A stretch of 64,000 bases of DNA, from positions 6,404,501 through 6,468,500 of the forward strand of contig NZ_OY762929.1 of assembly GCF_963666675.1 (NCBI RefSeq). Direction: 5' to 3'. Below are positions 17,844-26,189 of the stretch, in pieces; the stretch's first letter is position 1, and each line of letters begins with the position of its first letter. Below the pieces are notes generated by a model. It was not told the origin of the DNA. It ran no database searches and saw only the letters and a list, made by a program, of their open reading frames with translations. This stretch comes from an uncultured Desulfobacter sp. Lineage in GTDB: Bacteria > Desulfobacterota > Desulfobacteria > Desulfobacterales > Desulfobacteraceae. The position numbers and the translations under genes were made by a program.

Positions 17844-19004
17844 ATGAAAACCATTCACACCCACCATATCGGCACCGCCGAAAAAATGAAAAAATTGGCT
17901 GACCGAAGTGTCAATCTTGTGGTGACATCACCGCCATATCCCATGATTGACATGTGGGATGACATCTTTAGCAGCCAGGATCCCAAAATCGCTAAAGCCC
18001 TTAAGAAATCGGACGGCCCTCTCGCCTTTGAACTCATGCACCAGGTATTGGATAAGGTTTGGGAAGAGGTTTCCAGGGTGCTTTCCCCCGGCGGGTTTGC
18101 CTGTATCAATATCGGTGACGCAACACGCACCATCAACGACCATTTTGCCCTGTATCCCAACCACGCCAGGATTTTAACGGCAACCCAGGCATTGGGCTTT
18201 ACGGCGCTTCCCTGCATATTATGGCGCAAGCAGACCAATGCGCCCAACAAATTCATGGGATCGGGTATGCTGCCGGCCGGGGCCTATGTCACCCTGGAAC
18301 ATGAATATATTCTGATCTTGAGAAAAGGGGGGAAACGCGAATTTACATCTGCCGAATCCAAGGAGAACCGGCGGCAGAGCGCCTTGTTCTGGGAGGAGCG
18401 CAACCAATGGTTTTCAGACGTCTGGATGGATCTTAAAGGCACCCGCCAGGCCATGGGAAAGAAAAAGAACCGTGACCGCAGCGGCGCCTTCCCCTTTGAA
18501 CTGGCCTACCGCCTGATCAATATGTATTCGGTGAAAGAGGATCTTGTGCTGGACCCGTTTATGGGGACCGGCACCACAACGCTTGCCGCCATGGCAGCAG
18601 GACGCAACAGTGCAGGATATGAAATAGACCCAACGCTTCTGGAGAATTTTTACGATAAGTGCCGTGAATCCCTTGGCCCGTTTTCATCAGCCATCCAGCA
18701 CCGCATAGACCTTCATACCCAATTTGTCCAAGATCGTCTGGCCGCCGGAAAACCCATCAAGTACGAAAATGCCCATTATGGCTTCCCCGTGATAACCCGC
18801 CAGGAAAAAGAACTTGGTTTCAATATTCCTCTATCTGTTGAACAACAGGCTGATAAAAGTGTGGTTGTCAATTACGACATCCCGTTCCGGGAAACCATAA
18901 GTGCCGTTGGTGTCTCGCAAAGCACCGCAAGTGAGCATCGGTCATCCGGAAAAAAATCAAAAGCTGACGGGCTTTTATTTCCGAATTTTGATTCCGGTTC
19001 CTGA
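17844..19004 (+). CDS. Solitary DNA methyltransferase, beta class (TSPPY)
   Basis: 386 aa from ATG 17844 (387 codons with the stop); an alternative ATG at 17826 overlaps mntP. The catalytic motif IV is TSPPYP near residue 32 and the SAM-binding motif I is LDPFMGTGTTTLAA near 240, so the order is IV then I as in beta-class amino-methyltransferases. SPPY is most often seen in cytosine-N4 enzymes but also in some adenine-N6 enzymes. A target-recognition region lies between. No nuclease gene is adjacent, so this looks like an orphan methylase acting in regulation or replication, or a former restriction-modification enzyme. It sits at the left edge of the AT-rich accessory region. Confidence 0.88.
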   Translation: MKTIHTHHIGTAEKMKKLADRSVNLVVTSPPYPMIDMWDDIFSSQDPKIAKALKKSDGPLAFELMHQVLDKVWEEVSRVLSPGGFACINIGDATRTINDHFALYPNHARILTATQALGFTALPCILWRKQTNAPNKFMGSGMLPAGAYVTLEHEYILILRKGGKREFTSAESKENRRQSALFWEERNQWFSDVWMDLKGTRQAMGKKKNRDRSGAFPFELAYRLINMYSVKEDLVLDPFMGTGTTTLAAMAAGRNSAGYEIDPTLLENFYDKCRESLGPFSSAIQHRIDLHTQFVQDRLAAGKPIKYENAHYGFPVITRQEKELGFNIPLSVEQQADKSVVVNYDIPFRETISAVGVSQSTASEHRSSGKKSKADGLLFPNFDSGS

Positions 19005-19338
19005 AAATTTTGGGGGCTTGGAAGTGACTATGTGCATCCGAGTTACGTTTTCAGATGCGAGGCGAAACATCCGTGCTGCCAGGAAACCACAAAACATCAA
19101 AATTCAGAGATTGCCTGATAGACATTTATGGTGGGTGATGATACGAAAACGATCAGGGATCATCTGTATTTGATCTTATTTTTGTTCGGGAATAAAGGTG
19201 GCGGGGGCGCTTGAATAATTCTGATTTTCAAGCAGCCGGGTTATGTTGCGTTGGAAAATGAAACCGGAAATATAAATCATAAAAATGAATAGACAGAATC
19301 TGCCTATCACCATATTGGCCCATTCTGCCTATTTCACT
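19005..19338. other. Non-coding boundary between methyltransferase and cassette DNA
   Basis: No gene is convincing. A hairpin GCTTGAA (19209-19215) / TTCAAGC (19227-19233) may terminate the methyltransferase transcript. A further stem AATAGACAGAAT (19287-19298) / ATTCTGCCTATT (19322-19333) with one mismatch leads into GTTATAC at 19339-19345 and may be an attC or attI remnant. Confidence 0.5.
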
Positions 19339-19345
19339 GTTATAC
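19275..19345 (+). other. Possible degenerate attC/attI site before cassette 1
   Basis: Stem arms at 19287-19298 and 19322-19333, then TCACT and GTTATAC. GTTATAC is the exact reverse complement of the GTATAAC R'' box of the next attC site, as expected at a cassette junction. The left box is poorly preserved. Confidence 0.4.
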
Positions 19346-19903
19346 ATTTAAATCAATTTTAACATTTGAAGCGAGGAAGACTTGTGGATATTGTTATAGG
19401 TCCTTTAATAACGCTCTTAATTTCAAGCATAGCCTTTCTTATCGTGAGCGTAAAACTATTCACAAAAAAAATTAAATATAAGAGGATTTTTGGAGCCATA
19501 CTTGGCATTACTGGTTATATTGTTGTACTAATCATTCAAATAATTTTTTGGTTAGTCATATTAGGTTATGCACTACTTTTTTTTAAAAAGGTGAATGGAG
19601 CAAGTGGTATCCCATTAGCGTTCGTTCTTTTTTTAGCTCCACCAGGTTTAGTTGTTGGTTGGTTATTGTTCTATTTTGGATATATTCTTGGCAATCCAAA
19701 AAAAATAAAGCGATAAAGCTATAGGATAGGTTTATAAAACTCAAACCGATTAACTTCATCATTTTCTATTAAGGTCAACCAATGTATAACCAGTCGTTCC
19801 AGGGGACCACGGGGGGCGGCTTTTTATTAAAAGATCGGGAACTATGAAAAATTGAAATTCAATCTAAGTTCGGGGTAACCCCCGTGGTCCCTGAACTCCA
19901 CCG
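19340..19903 (+). mobile_element. Integron-type gene cassette with one membrane-protein gene
   Basis: The cassette would start at TTATAC after the G at 19339 and end at the G of GTTGAAC (19903). It holds one gene starting 44 bases in and an attC-like site at its end. The R'' box GTATAAC (19784-19790) matches the cassette's own first bases in reverse complement, the signature of cassette circularisation. No integrase is visible. Confidence 0.6.
19384..19716 (+). CDS. Small membrane protein of a cassette, unknown function
   Basis: 110 aa from a GTG at 19384, chosen because GAGGA (19373-19377) sits 6 bases upstream; a TTG at 19366 has no such site. Three hydrophobic helices are evident: about residues 3-22, 38-65 and 80-102, separated by lysine-rich turns (KLFTKKIKYKR, and NPKKIKR at the end). 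I recognise no family. Low-GC codon use differs from the flanking housekeeping genes and fits acquired DNA. Gene position inside the cassette, start close to the left boundary and attC 68 bases after the stop, is classical for integron cassettes. Confidence 0.65.
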   Translation: MDIVIGPLITLLISSIAFLIVSVKLFTKKIKYKRIFGAILGITGYIVVLIIQIIFWLVILGYALLFFKKVNGASGIPLAFVLFLAPPGLVVGWLLFYFGYILGNPKKIKR

Positions 19904-19909
19904 TTGAAC
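19784..19909 (+). other. attC-like recombination site, 126 bp
   Basis: R'' GTATAAC (19784-19790), 5-base spacer, then L'' GTTCCAGGGGACCACGGGG, variable centre, L' CCCCCGTGGTCCCTGAAC (19879-19896), 6-base spacer, R' GTTGAAC (19903-19909, fits GTTRRRY). L'' carries two extra bases relative to L', like the extrahelical bases of true attC sites. Confidence 0.68.
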
Positions 19910-20029
19910 CGCCTGTAATTTAAAAAACAGTAAACTATAATCCAACGGCCGTGGCGTTTTTTACAGCGGGACTATCGATAAAACGCTTCTGGTTGGTTCC
20001 AAAATGAAACGCTGGAAGTATAAAAACTT

Positions 20030-20359
20030 ATGAGAACGATACCAGAAAAAGACTGGAAGTACCTGAGCAAAATAAAGCAGGATATGCTGAACACACTCTG
20101 TTTACGCATTCACAAAGAGGCAAAAAGAATTATTGATTCTCCAAACGTTGAAGAAATCAAAAAATACCATAAGCTATTCAAGCATATTCAAAGTTCAGAT
20201 GAGATTATAAGCAGATGTTTCGATGGTTGGAAACGATCAGATATTGCCTTGAAAATTTCTCAACTGTTGGCAGAAAATTTGTTGATAGATGAACAGATTC
20301 AACCTTTATCTGATGAAACCAAGGGACTGATCGAATTTTATAGATCCTTAAACAAATGA
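20030..20359 (+). CDS. Cassette-borne hypothetical protein, 109 aa
   Basis: Helical, charged, soluble protein beginning MRTIPEKDWKYLSKIKQDML. I recall similar PEKDWK-type small proteins among integron cassette genes, but no function is known to me. No membrane segment, metal site or nuclease motif is visible. It starts 126 bases into the second cassette-like segment and is followed after 18 bases by another small gene with no attC between, so the two probably share a cassette and transcript. The ribosome site is weak. Confidence 0.6.
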   Translation: MRTIPEKDWKYLSKIKQDMLNTLCLRIHKEAKRIIDSPNVEEIKKYHKLFKHIQSSDEIISRCFDGWKRSDIALKISQLLAENLLIDEQIQPLSDETKGLIEFYRSLNK

Positions 20360-20377
20360 AGAGTCATTTCAAAAAAA

Positions 20378-20680
20378 ATGACAGCATTACAAATAAAAAG
20401 CCCGTGGACTATGGTTTGGTCAGAATATATTGATGAATTGATTTCATTTATTAAGGAGAATCTTCCTTCTGACCATAAATTACAATCATATGATTTATAT
20501 CCAGGAATAAAAATAAATGGAGAACCCGTATTTATTGTCGATGATGATACAACGGGAGAATATTTATTGATTGATTTCACAAGAACCATGAAAAGAATAC
20601 CGTTTATAAAAGCGTTTGAAAATAGAGATGAAATTCAAAAAATAATAGAGCAGAATCATCAAAAAGAGTTTGAAAAATAA
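20378..20680 (+). CDS. Cassette-borne hypothetical protein, 100 aa
   Basis: Acidic soluble protein with SPWTMVWSEYIDELISFIKENLP at the N-terminus and a middle strand pair (GIKINGEPVFIVDDDTTGEYLLIDFTRT). The overall look, small and with alternating strands and helices, recalls immunity or antitoxin proteins, but I cannot assign a family. It is paired with the 109-aa gene 18 bases upstream. A two-gene cassette of this type could be a toxin-antitoxin-like or anti-phage pair; this is speculation from size and context. No strong ribosome site precedes the ATG. Confidence 0.58.
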   Translation: MTALQIKSPWTMVWSEYIDELISFIKENLPSDHKLQSYDLYPGIKINGEPVFIVDDDTTGEYLLIDFTRTMKRIPFIKAFENRDEIQKIIEQNHQKEFEK

Positions 20681-20681
20681 A

Positions 20682-20746
20682 ACCGAACAAAACGCTGGAG
20701 AGGGACCAGGCTTACAGAGCGGCCTTTTGTGAGTCCCTGGTGCAGG
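20682..20746 (+). other. Truncated attC-like remnant
   Basis: CCGAACAAAACGCTGGAGAGGGAC looks like the left half of an attC site (AAC box, spacer, L'' arm), here at 20683-20706. GTCCCTGGTGCAGG (20733-20746) could be the matching L' arm, but no GTTRRRY box follows. The site seems cut off near the downstream transposase element. Confidence 0.4.
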
Positions 20747-20774
20747 AAAATTTATCTTTTTATCGGAGCTTTTG

Positions 20775-21546
20775 AAATCCGGGGACACCTTACTTATTTA
20801 TTGTTGAAATCCGGGGACACCTTACTTATTTATTGACAGAAATTAAAGCATTTGTTTAAAATCTTACCATGGCACGGATGGCAAGGGCAGTGGCTCCGGG
20901 TTTCCCTCATCACATCACACAAAGGGGGAATAGACGGCAGCAGACATTTTTCAGCGATCAGGACTTCGAGGCCTATCTGACTTTTATGTCGGAATGGTGT
21001 CTGGAATATAAAGTCGAAATCTGGGCGTATTGCCTGATGCCCAACCACATCCACCTGATTGCCGTTCCGGAAACCAAGGATGGTTTAAATCTGGCCATCG
21101 GGGAAGCACACAGGCGATATACCAGAATGATCAATTTCAGGGAGGGTTGGCGCGGTCATTTATGGCAGGGGCGGTTTGCGTCATTTATCATGGAAGAAAG
21201 GCATTTATTGGCGTGTACCCGGTATATTGAGTACAATCCGGTCCGTGCCGGTCTTGTAAAACGTCCTGAGGATTGGAAATGGAGCAGTGCCGGGGCACAT
21301 ATGGATGAAAAAGATGATATTCTTGTCAAAACAAGCCCCTTGCTTGAGCTTGTCAATATTCCCTGGAGAGATTTTTTATCTTCTGATATTCATACTTCTG
21401 AAATCGAATTGTTCAGAAAGCATGAACAGACCGGTCGACCGTTGGGGAAAACGACCTTTGTAAAACAATTGGAGACTATTTTAGAAAGGCGATTGAGGCC
21501 GAAAAAGCCTGGTCGAAAGAAAAATAGGTAAGATGTCCCCGGATTT
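20775..21546 (+). mobile_element. REP-associated tyrosine transposase element, copy 1 (intact)
   Basis: Left end AAATCCGGGGACACCTTA occurs twice in tandem (from 20775 and from 20817, period 42). The right end, 21529-21546, reads TAAGATGTCCCCGGATTT, its imperfect inverse. One transposase gene lies between. A second, decayed copy with the same ends is at 26540-27276. Confidence 0.82.
20869..21531 (+). CDS. REP-associated tyrosine transposase (IS200-like, RAYT)
   Basis: 220 aa of the Y1 transposase family. The HUH metal-binding motif is HIHLIAVP (about residue 62-64) and the catalytic tyrosine is in RRYTRMINFREGW (about 87). The N-terminal PGFPHHITQRGNRRQQTFF and the ACTRYIEYNPVRAGLV segment near 120 are typical of RAYT proteins. 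These single-strand nucleases act on palindromic REP sequences and are usually domesticated rather than part of a freely moving element. Its own ends are the AAATCCGGGGACA inverted repeats that flank it. The C-terminus is very basic (RLRPKKPGRKKNR), fitting DNA binding. Start ATG 20869. Confidence 0.9.
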   Translation: MARMARAVAPGFPHHITQRGNRRQQTFFSDQDFEAYLTFMSEWCLEYKVEIWAYCLMPNHIHLIAVPETKDGLNLAIGEAHRRYTRMINFREGWRGHLWQGRFASFIMEERHLLACTRYIEYNPVRAGLVKRPEDWKWSSAGAHMDEKDDILVKTSPLLELVNIPWRDFLSSDIHTSEIELFRKHEQTGRPLGKTTFVKQLETILERRLRPKKPGRKKNR

Positions 21547-21552
21547 ACGGAT

Positions 21553-21804
21553 TTAAAGACTCCAATCTTCATCAGGTTTAAAATGCATCTCTGAATATCC
21601 TCTGGGAGCGGCATAAGAAAATGACATTAAAGATAACGTAAATAAAATTCCAAATGCAAACAGATCCGGTTCTTCTTCATTTATTTGAAAGATAATTTTA
21701 TGGTGTTCATTGCCTTTGAAGTCATCATATTCGTTTGAAATGATTTCAAGCGGAATCCCGATGCTCTCCATCATGTGATTGTAGATTATTGAGTCGTTTT
21801 CCAT
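21553..21804 (-). CDS. Unknown 83-aa acidic protein at the end of the LexA-methylase operon
   Basis: Starts 15 bases after the nuclease-like gene on the same strand and ends 6 bases from the right end of the transposase element. It is acidic (FQINEEEPDLFAFG, ending FKPDEDWSL), with one hydrophobic stretch FGILFTLSLMSFSYAAP in the middle. I recognise no family. As the last gene of the operon it could be an inhibitor, accessory or immunity factor, but the sequence does not show which. The adjacent element may have truncated a longer C-terminus. Confidence 0.55.
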   Translation of the reverse strand: MENDSIIYNHMMESIGIPLEIISNEYDDFKGNEHHKIIFQINEEEPDLFAFGILFTLSLMSFSYAAPRGYSEMHFKPDEDWSL

Positions 21805-21819
21805 TTTTCATTTTTCAGG

Positions 21820-22512
21820 TTAAATTTGAAGCCAAAGGTGATTTACCTTAATCCTACAAGCTTTCCCTCTGTTTTCGAGCCAATTAAATTTTCTGTCGTG
21901 AGTTGAATGGTAAAGATCCGTCTCAACAATTTCAGAATGTTCAACTATGTTAAATTCCATATTTTTTGGCCCATCCAGAACAGAGGAGAGATGATCTAAC
22001 GAGTAGGGGGGTGTCACATATCCAATCATGAGTGCGTCCTGCATGGCCCATGCATAATCTCCGATAACAAATCGTGATAAACCTTTTTTACAATAACAGG
22101 ATAAAACAGTGTGTTTTTTATCAACCGGCTTACATTCAACGAAAAGGCCGTCTTGGTCGCTTAATATAGGCAGGTGTTCCCTTTTCAGGTCAAAAAAGAT
22201 ATCCGGCATTTTGTCTGGGTGGTTTTTATCATAATTGGTTATTTTCTGATCTCGGGTTACCCTTCCAAACATAGCACTGTTAAATCCATCAATCTCGCCA
22301 TTTTTCCGTAGACGGTTCTCAATAATTTCTACCAACATCTGGGTAATCGTGTCTTCATCTGCAGTTGTTAGATCGAAACCAGAAGGAGGTGTTTCTTTGA
22401 GAAGATACCACGCCGTTTCAATAACTTTGCAAAGAAGCAACTGCGTCCTTGGATGAATTTTGGGATGCGGTAATTTAAACTCTATTCCACGTGTAAAAAA
22501 ACCAACGGCCAT
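21820..22512 (-). CDS. PD-(D/E)xK nuclease-like protein of the LexA-methylase operon
   Basis: 230 aa. The segment MPDIFFDL (P103-D104) followed about 20 residues later by GLFVECKPV (E126-x-K128) fits the PD-(D/E)xK catalytic pattern of many restriction enzymes; an upstream helix with VEIIENRL (61-68) could add the N-terminal acidic residue. No other domain is visible. Its ATG overlaps the methylase stop as TAATG, with a GGGAG ribosome site at about 22518, so translation is coupled. The natural reading is the cleavage subunit partnering the methyltransferase in a restriction-modification or defence system. Catalytic assignment is by motif only. Confidence 0.68.
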   Translation of the reverse strand: MAVGFFTRGIEFKLPHPKIHPRTQLLLCKVIETAWYLLKETPPSGFDLTTADEDTITQMLVEIIENRLRKNGEIDGFNSAMFGRVTRDQKITNYDKNHPDKMPDIFFDLKREHLPILSDQDGLFVECKPVDKKHTVLSCYCKKGLSRFVIGDYAWAMQDALMIGYVTPPYSLDHLSSVLDGPKNMEFNIVEHSEIVETDLYHSTHDRKFNWLENRGKACRIKVNHLWLQI

Positions 22513-25500
22513 TAAGATCTCCCTATGGGGAATGTATCCAGATGGCGGCGCTGGATCTCAAGAGCACATAATTGAGCACGACTCAATGTCCAATAGCGGT
22601 ACTGACGTATGATTCCTATAATAAGGTAACCATCTCCATGGACTATAACTCTGCTGCAACCGGTCTTGTTCGCTTCCTCAGAAATTTTATGAAGTAGGCT
22701 TTCATGCATTTTTTCTGCCGGGTTCGTTACTATAGTAGATGACGATACAAAGAAAAAATGCCAAGAGGATATTATATCCTGATTTTTAAATTCAACTTCA
22801 TTAATTGATACCTGTTCATTCGTAATGGAAAAAGATGGCGATAAAAATTTTTGAAGCCGCAAATAAAATGACTGGCGCTCAGATTTAGTAGGTACGGCAT
22901 TTGCCCGATCTCGTGATTTTTTAAACGGCTCACCAACTTCAAGAGTATCCTTTATAACTTGTTGGTCATTTTTATCTAATCCATAGAGATCAAAGATGAG
23001 GTTATTAATCTCTCCCCAGGGCTTTTGTTGTGATGTCTCAAGGTTATGTGATAATTTTAAGATATTAGTTTTAATAGATTTAGCCAGGTTCTTTATCTCG
23101 GGGTAAGGGAAATTATCAATTGATTCTTTAAGGAAAGTTCTCCTCTCAGCAGCTACTCTGGAACTTGTCATCAGCACATAATACCTAAAAAGTTCAGAAT
23201 GGGTTATGAGGTGTAATATAGCTATTTCTAAATCCGATTGTTCACTCCCAAATGCCGAAAAGCCGTAATAACTTTTACTAAATGCGACGGGTGTTTTTAC
23301 AATCCATGATTTTGGGGTGAATAATGATTTGCCTGGAGATTCGGGAATGATTAGTAACGGCGGTGTATACAATTCTATCTGTCTTGTCCTATGGACTGTT
23401 GGCTTGGTAAACTTTTCAGCAAAGGATAAATCAACTAAAAATGAATTGTCGCCAGGCCTGGAAAAAACAGGTAACCCCCGCATGGGAGAGGCATCATATT
23501 GTTTTCGTTTCGGAGATAAGTTAAATCCCAGTCCAGTGTATAGATTATGACTTTCCCAGTAAGATTTAACAGTCGGCCAATCAAGACAGTTAATTTTTTC
23601 TATCAATCCTTGATCAAGGATCGTTCCGATGGCAAGCGTTTTTAATAGCCTTGGCCTTTCAATTAATTGCGTGATAGATACCGGGTGGGCTGATTGATAA
23701 TCAATTCTTAGCCTCCCTTTATCATTCAAATATCGTTCAAAATGAGGGGTAACAAAATAAAAACTGTGATCTGCGGGTGGTATTTGATTACGAGCAAAAA
23801 GAAGCATGAAAGGTTGATTCATACCAGGCCATACAGGACTGTCGGATAAGTTTGAGCCATTTAAAATACCAGTGATTTCTATCCCTTTTAATATCGCATT
23901 AAACGCCTTTATTCCAGGCTTTGTCTGTTTGAGGAATATTCGCCCCGGCAATGCCATGGCAATTATACCATTTGGCTTTGCCCATTGAGCAGATTTCCAT
24001 AAAAACGGCAAATCGGGATTGTTATCTGGATTATTATACGTCTCAGAAATGTCTGTAAGTCTTCTTTCTATAAGGATTTTGCGTGTCAACTTCGTGAACG
24101 CAGACTTATCTCCTTTTAATCTGCTCCAAGGTGGATTACCAATAACAATATCAAAACAACCATCAAATTCCTTTGGTATATCAGAACGTAAACTGCCTAA
24201 TACAAACTCCTTGGTATCTCTTTCTTCTGGCCTCCTATGATTATGCAGCACAATCCCCTGTAGAGGTTTTGGGAATTTTAAGCTCTTTGGAGGGCGTGGA
24301 GTGCCATTTAACTCGATGGCCGTAATATAAAGAGATAACGCCGAAAGGCGCAGTGCCGACTCACTGACATCGAAACCGCACACTTGCTGGTAAAGAATTG
24401 CCTGGATTGTTTTTGTATTTGGCCTCTTACCATCATGTTCCCATTGAGCAGCCACCAACTTTCTAAACGATAGAACAAGAAAAATTCCCGCTCCGCAACT
24501 GGGGTCCAAAATTCGGGCCTCTTTTTTGTTTAAAAGCCCTTCAAATGCATCATCAACAAGATATCGAGCTATGTTTTTCGGAGTATAATACGCACTTGTC
24601 TGTTCCCTTTGTTGGGAATCCCATATCTTGCTGAAATTTTCATATACTTGACTGAGCACCCCAATAGGGATATGGGCAAAATCAAGATCACCCCAATCAA
24701 TTACAGTTTGAAACGCACTGATTCCGGCATACTCCCAGCTTTTGAGAATGGCCTTCAAATGAAGAAATAGCTTACCATTGGTTTGACGCTCAGCCTTTTC
24801 AAAAACAGAGATATAATCTTCAGAGAAGGGCAGTAAATCACCGTTAAAGGTTTGATCAAGCCATTGGCATGTGGCAACAGAATTGACCACATTTTTAAAG
24901 CAACCTGCGTGAGAATCTGTGCCTGGGCAGATAGAATCAAGTTCGTTCGGCAGGATTATTTTCCTGTCCCACAGAAAACGAAAAAACAAAGCCCGGCCAA
25001 GGAATGAAAGAACGTCAAGTGGATTGATATCATAATGTTCTATCAGCTCTCTTGATGAATTTGTTATTAGATCAAGAATTGCTTTAAAAACAAAATCCGG
25101 GGCTTCTGGTTGGCCCTCCAGAGTGAAAACACCATTTACAATGCTTTGAAAAAACAGTGGTGCATTCGCAGAGTCCTTTTTGATAGAAATACTTTTTTTA
25201 TCTATTAATGCAGAACGATCTAAATTGATGGGATGAACAACCAGTTCTCCCGGACTAATGATTCCAAGAAAGGCCCTTTCTCCACGGTTTGCCAAAAGGC
25301 ATTGCAGATCTAATAATTTATCATCATCTATATGATGCATCCTTTCCCCTGAAATAATATATAATAGGGGGCTGGATTGAAATTCTGCAACGGCATCAAT
25401 CTTTGGATGTTTTTGTCCTGGCTGTTTGAGTAAATCAAGATAATCTATGTGTCTCGGGTCAGGGGAGCCTTCAAACAATACAACATCATGGCATCCAAAT

Positions 25501-25526
25501 GCTTTGACGGTATTTGTTATATTCAT
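22512..25526 (-). CDS. N6-type DNA methyltransferase with specificity region (type IIG/Eco57I-like)
   Basis: 1004 aa from the ATG at 25526, which overlaps the repressor stop (ATGA) with GGGGTG upstream. The N-terminal 150 residues (DAVAEFQSSPLLYIIS and ISPGELVVHPINL) resemble an accessory domain seen on large methylases. SAYYTPKNIARYLVDD then leads to motif I DPSCGAGIF (about 341-349), and the catalytic motif IV NPPW is at about 464-467, as in adenine-N6 gamma-class enzymes. A TaqI-like specificity region includes SELFRYYVLMTSSR, FLKESIDNFPYPEIK and a late LIFDLYGLDKND. This is a combined methylase and target-recognition protein; no clear own nuclease motif is seen. The following gene likely supplies cleavage. 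Confidence 0.85.
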   Translation of the reverse strand: MNITNTVKAFGCHDVVLFEGSPDPRHIDYLDLLKQPGQKHPKIDAVAEFQSSPLLYIISGERMHHIDDDKLLDLQCLLANRGERAFLGIISPGELVVHPINLDRSALIDKKSISIKKDSANAPLFFQSIVNGVFTLEGQPEAPDFVFKAILDLITNSSRELIEHYDINPLDVLSFLGRALFFRFLWDRKIILPNELDSICPGTDSHAGCFKNVVNSVATCQWLDQTFNGDLLPFSEDYISVFEKAERQTNGKLFLHLKAILKSWEYAGISAFQTVIDWGDLDFAHIPIGVLSQVYENFSKIWDSQQREQTSAYYTPKNIARYLVDDAFEGLLNKKEARILDPSCGAGIFLVLSFRKLVAAQWEHDGKRPNTKTIQAILYQQVCGFDVSESALRLSALSLYITAIELNGTPRPPKSLKFPKPLQGIVLHNHRRPEERDTKEFVLGSLRSDIPKEFDGCFDIVIGNPPWSRLKGDKSAFTKLTRKILIERRLTDISETYNNPDNNPDLPFLWKSAQWAKPNGIIAMALPGRIFLKQTKPGIKAFNAILKGIEITGILNGSNLSDSPVWPGMNQPFMLLFARNQIPPADHSFYFVTPHFERYLNDKGRLRIDYQSAHPVSITQLIERPRLLKTLAIGTILDQGLIEKINCLDWPTVKSYWESHNLYTGLGFNLSPKRKQYDASPMRGLPVFSRPGDNSFLVDLSFAEKFTKPTVHRTRQIELYTPPLLIIPESPGKSLFTPKSWIVKTPVAFSKSYYGFSAFGSEQSDLEIAILHLITHSELFRYYVLMTSSRVAAERRTFLKESIDNFPYPEIKNLAKSIKTNILKLSHNLETSQQKPWGEINNLIFDLYGLDKNDQQVIKDTLEVGEPFKKSRDRANAVPTKSERQSFYLRLQKFLSPSFSITNEQVSINEVEFKNQDIISSWHFFFVSSSTIVTNPAEKMHESLLHKISEEANKTGCSRVIVHGDGYLIIGIIRQYRYWTLSRAQLCALEIQRRHLDTFPIGRS

Positions 25527-26158
25527 GAGCACCCCAGTTTGCTTTCTGTTCGAATGATACCTTTGTACAACCCAAGGATGCGGATTGTATCATTGTTATT
25601 TTTAGGGACTTCAAGGTCTTTAAATGCAGGATTTTCCGGCTTTAAAATAAGTCGATCAGAAGACAAAACAACTCGCTTAAGTGTGGCTTCATTATCAATT
25701 AGGACCGCGGCAATCTCTCCGTTATTGACACTATCCTGCCATTTTATAATCGCTATATCCCTGTTTTTAATACCTGCGCCTGTCATGCTATCACCGATCA
25801 CCCTAAGAGCAAAAAGCTCACCGCCTCCAAATAGTACGGGGTTGATGGGTAATTGATCATCAAAATTCTGCTCTGCCCATATTGGGACGCCTGCTGCAAT
25901 ATCCCCAAGCAATGAAATTGAGCCATTTTTCATTCCGTTAAAAACAGGGTCAACCAATTGTATTCCCCTTGCTTTGCCACAATTTAGTCGGATATAGCCT
26001 TTTTTTTCAATCAGGACAAGGTGATTACGTACAGTGTTCTGGCTTTTATAACCAAAGTGAGTTTTTATTTCAGCCTGTGTTGGTGGATAACCGTTCTCCT
26101 GATGCCACTTGGAAATAAATTGATAGATGTTGAATTGTATTTTCGTTAAATCTTTCAT
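25523..26158 (-). CDS. LexA-type self-cleaving repressor of the methylase operon
   Basis: 211 aa from ATG 26158. An N-terminal winged helix resembles LexA (GYPPTQAEIKTHFG, SQNTVRNHLVLIEKKGYI). The autocleavage Ala-Gly site lies in GDIAAGVPIWAEQ, the catalytic serine in VIGDSMTGAGI and the catalytic lysine in ATLKRVV, so all S24 peptidase elements are present. Such repressors split themselves when RecA is activated by DNA damage. A CTGT-N8-ACAG box (26191-26206) stands 32 bases upstream, so the gene probably represses itself and the overlapping methylase and nuclease genes. It could instead be the cell's main LexA, but the operon position argues for a dedicated regulator. A GTG at 26189-26191 is a less likely start. 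Confidence 0.9.
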   Translation of the reverse strand: MKDLTKIQFNIYQFISKWHQENGYPPTQAEIKTHFGYKSQNTVRNHLVLIEKKGYIRLNCGKARGIQLVDPVFNGMKNGSISLLGDIAAGVPIWAEQNFDDQLPINPVLFGGGELFALRVIGDSMTGAGIKNRDIAIIKWQDSVNNGEIAAVLIDNEATLKRVVLSSDRLILKPENPAFKDLEVPKNNNDTIRILGLYKGIIRTESKLGCS

Positions 26159-26189
26159 ATCAGGCTTTTTAAACACTATTATTATATAC

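Noticed and set aside
18901..19173. 90-codon frame at the end of the methyltransferase
   Set aside because: Out-of-frame shadow of the methylase with no ribosome site.
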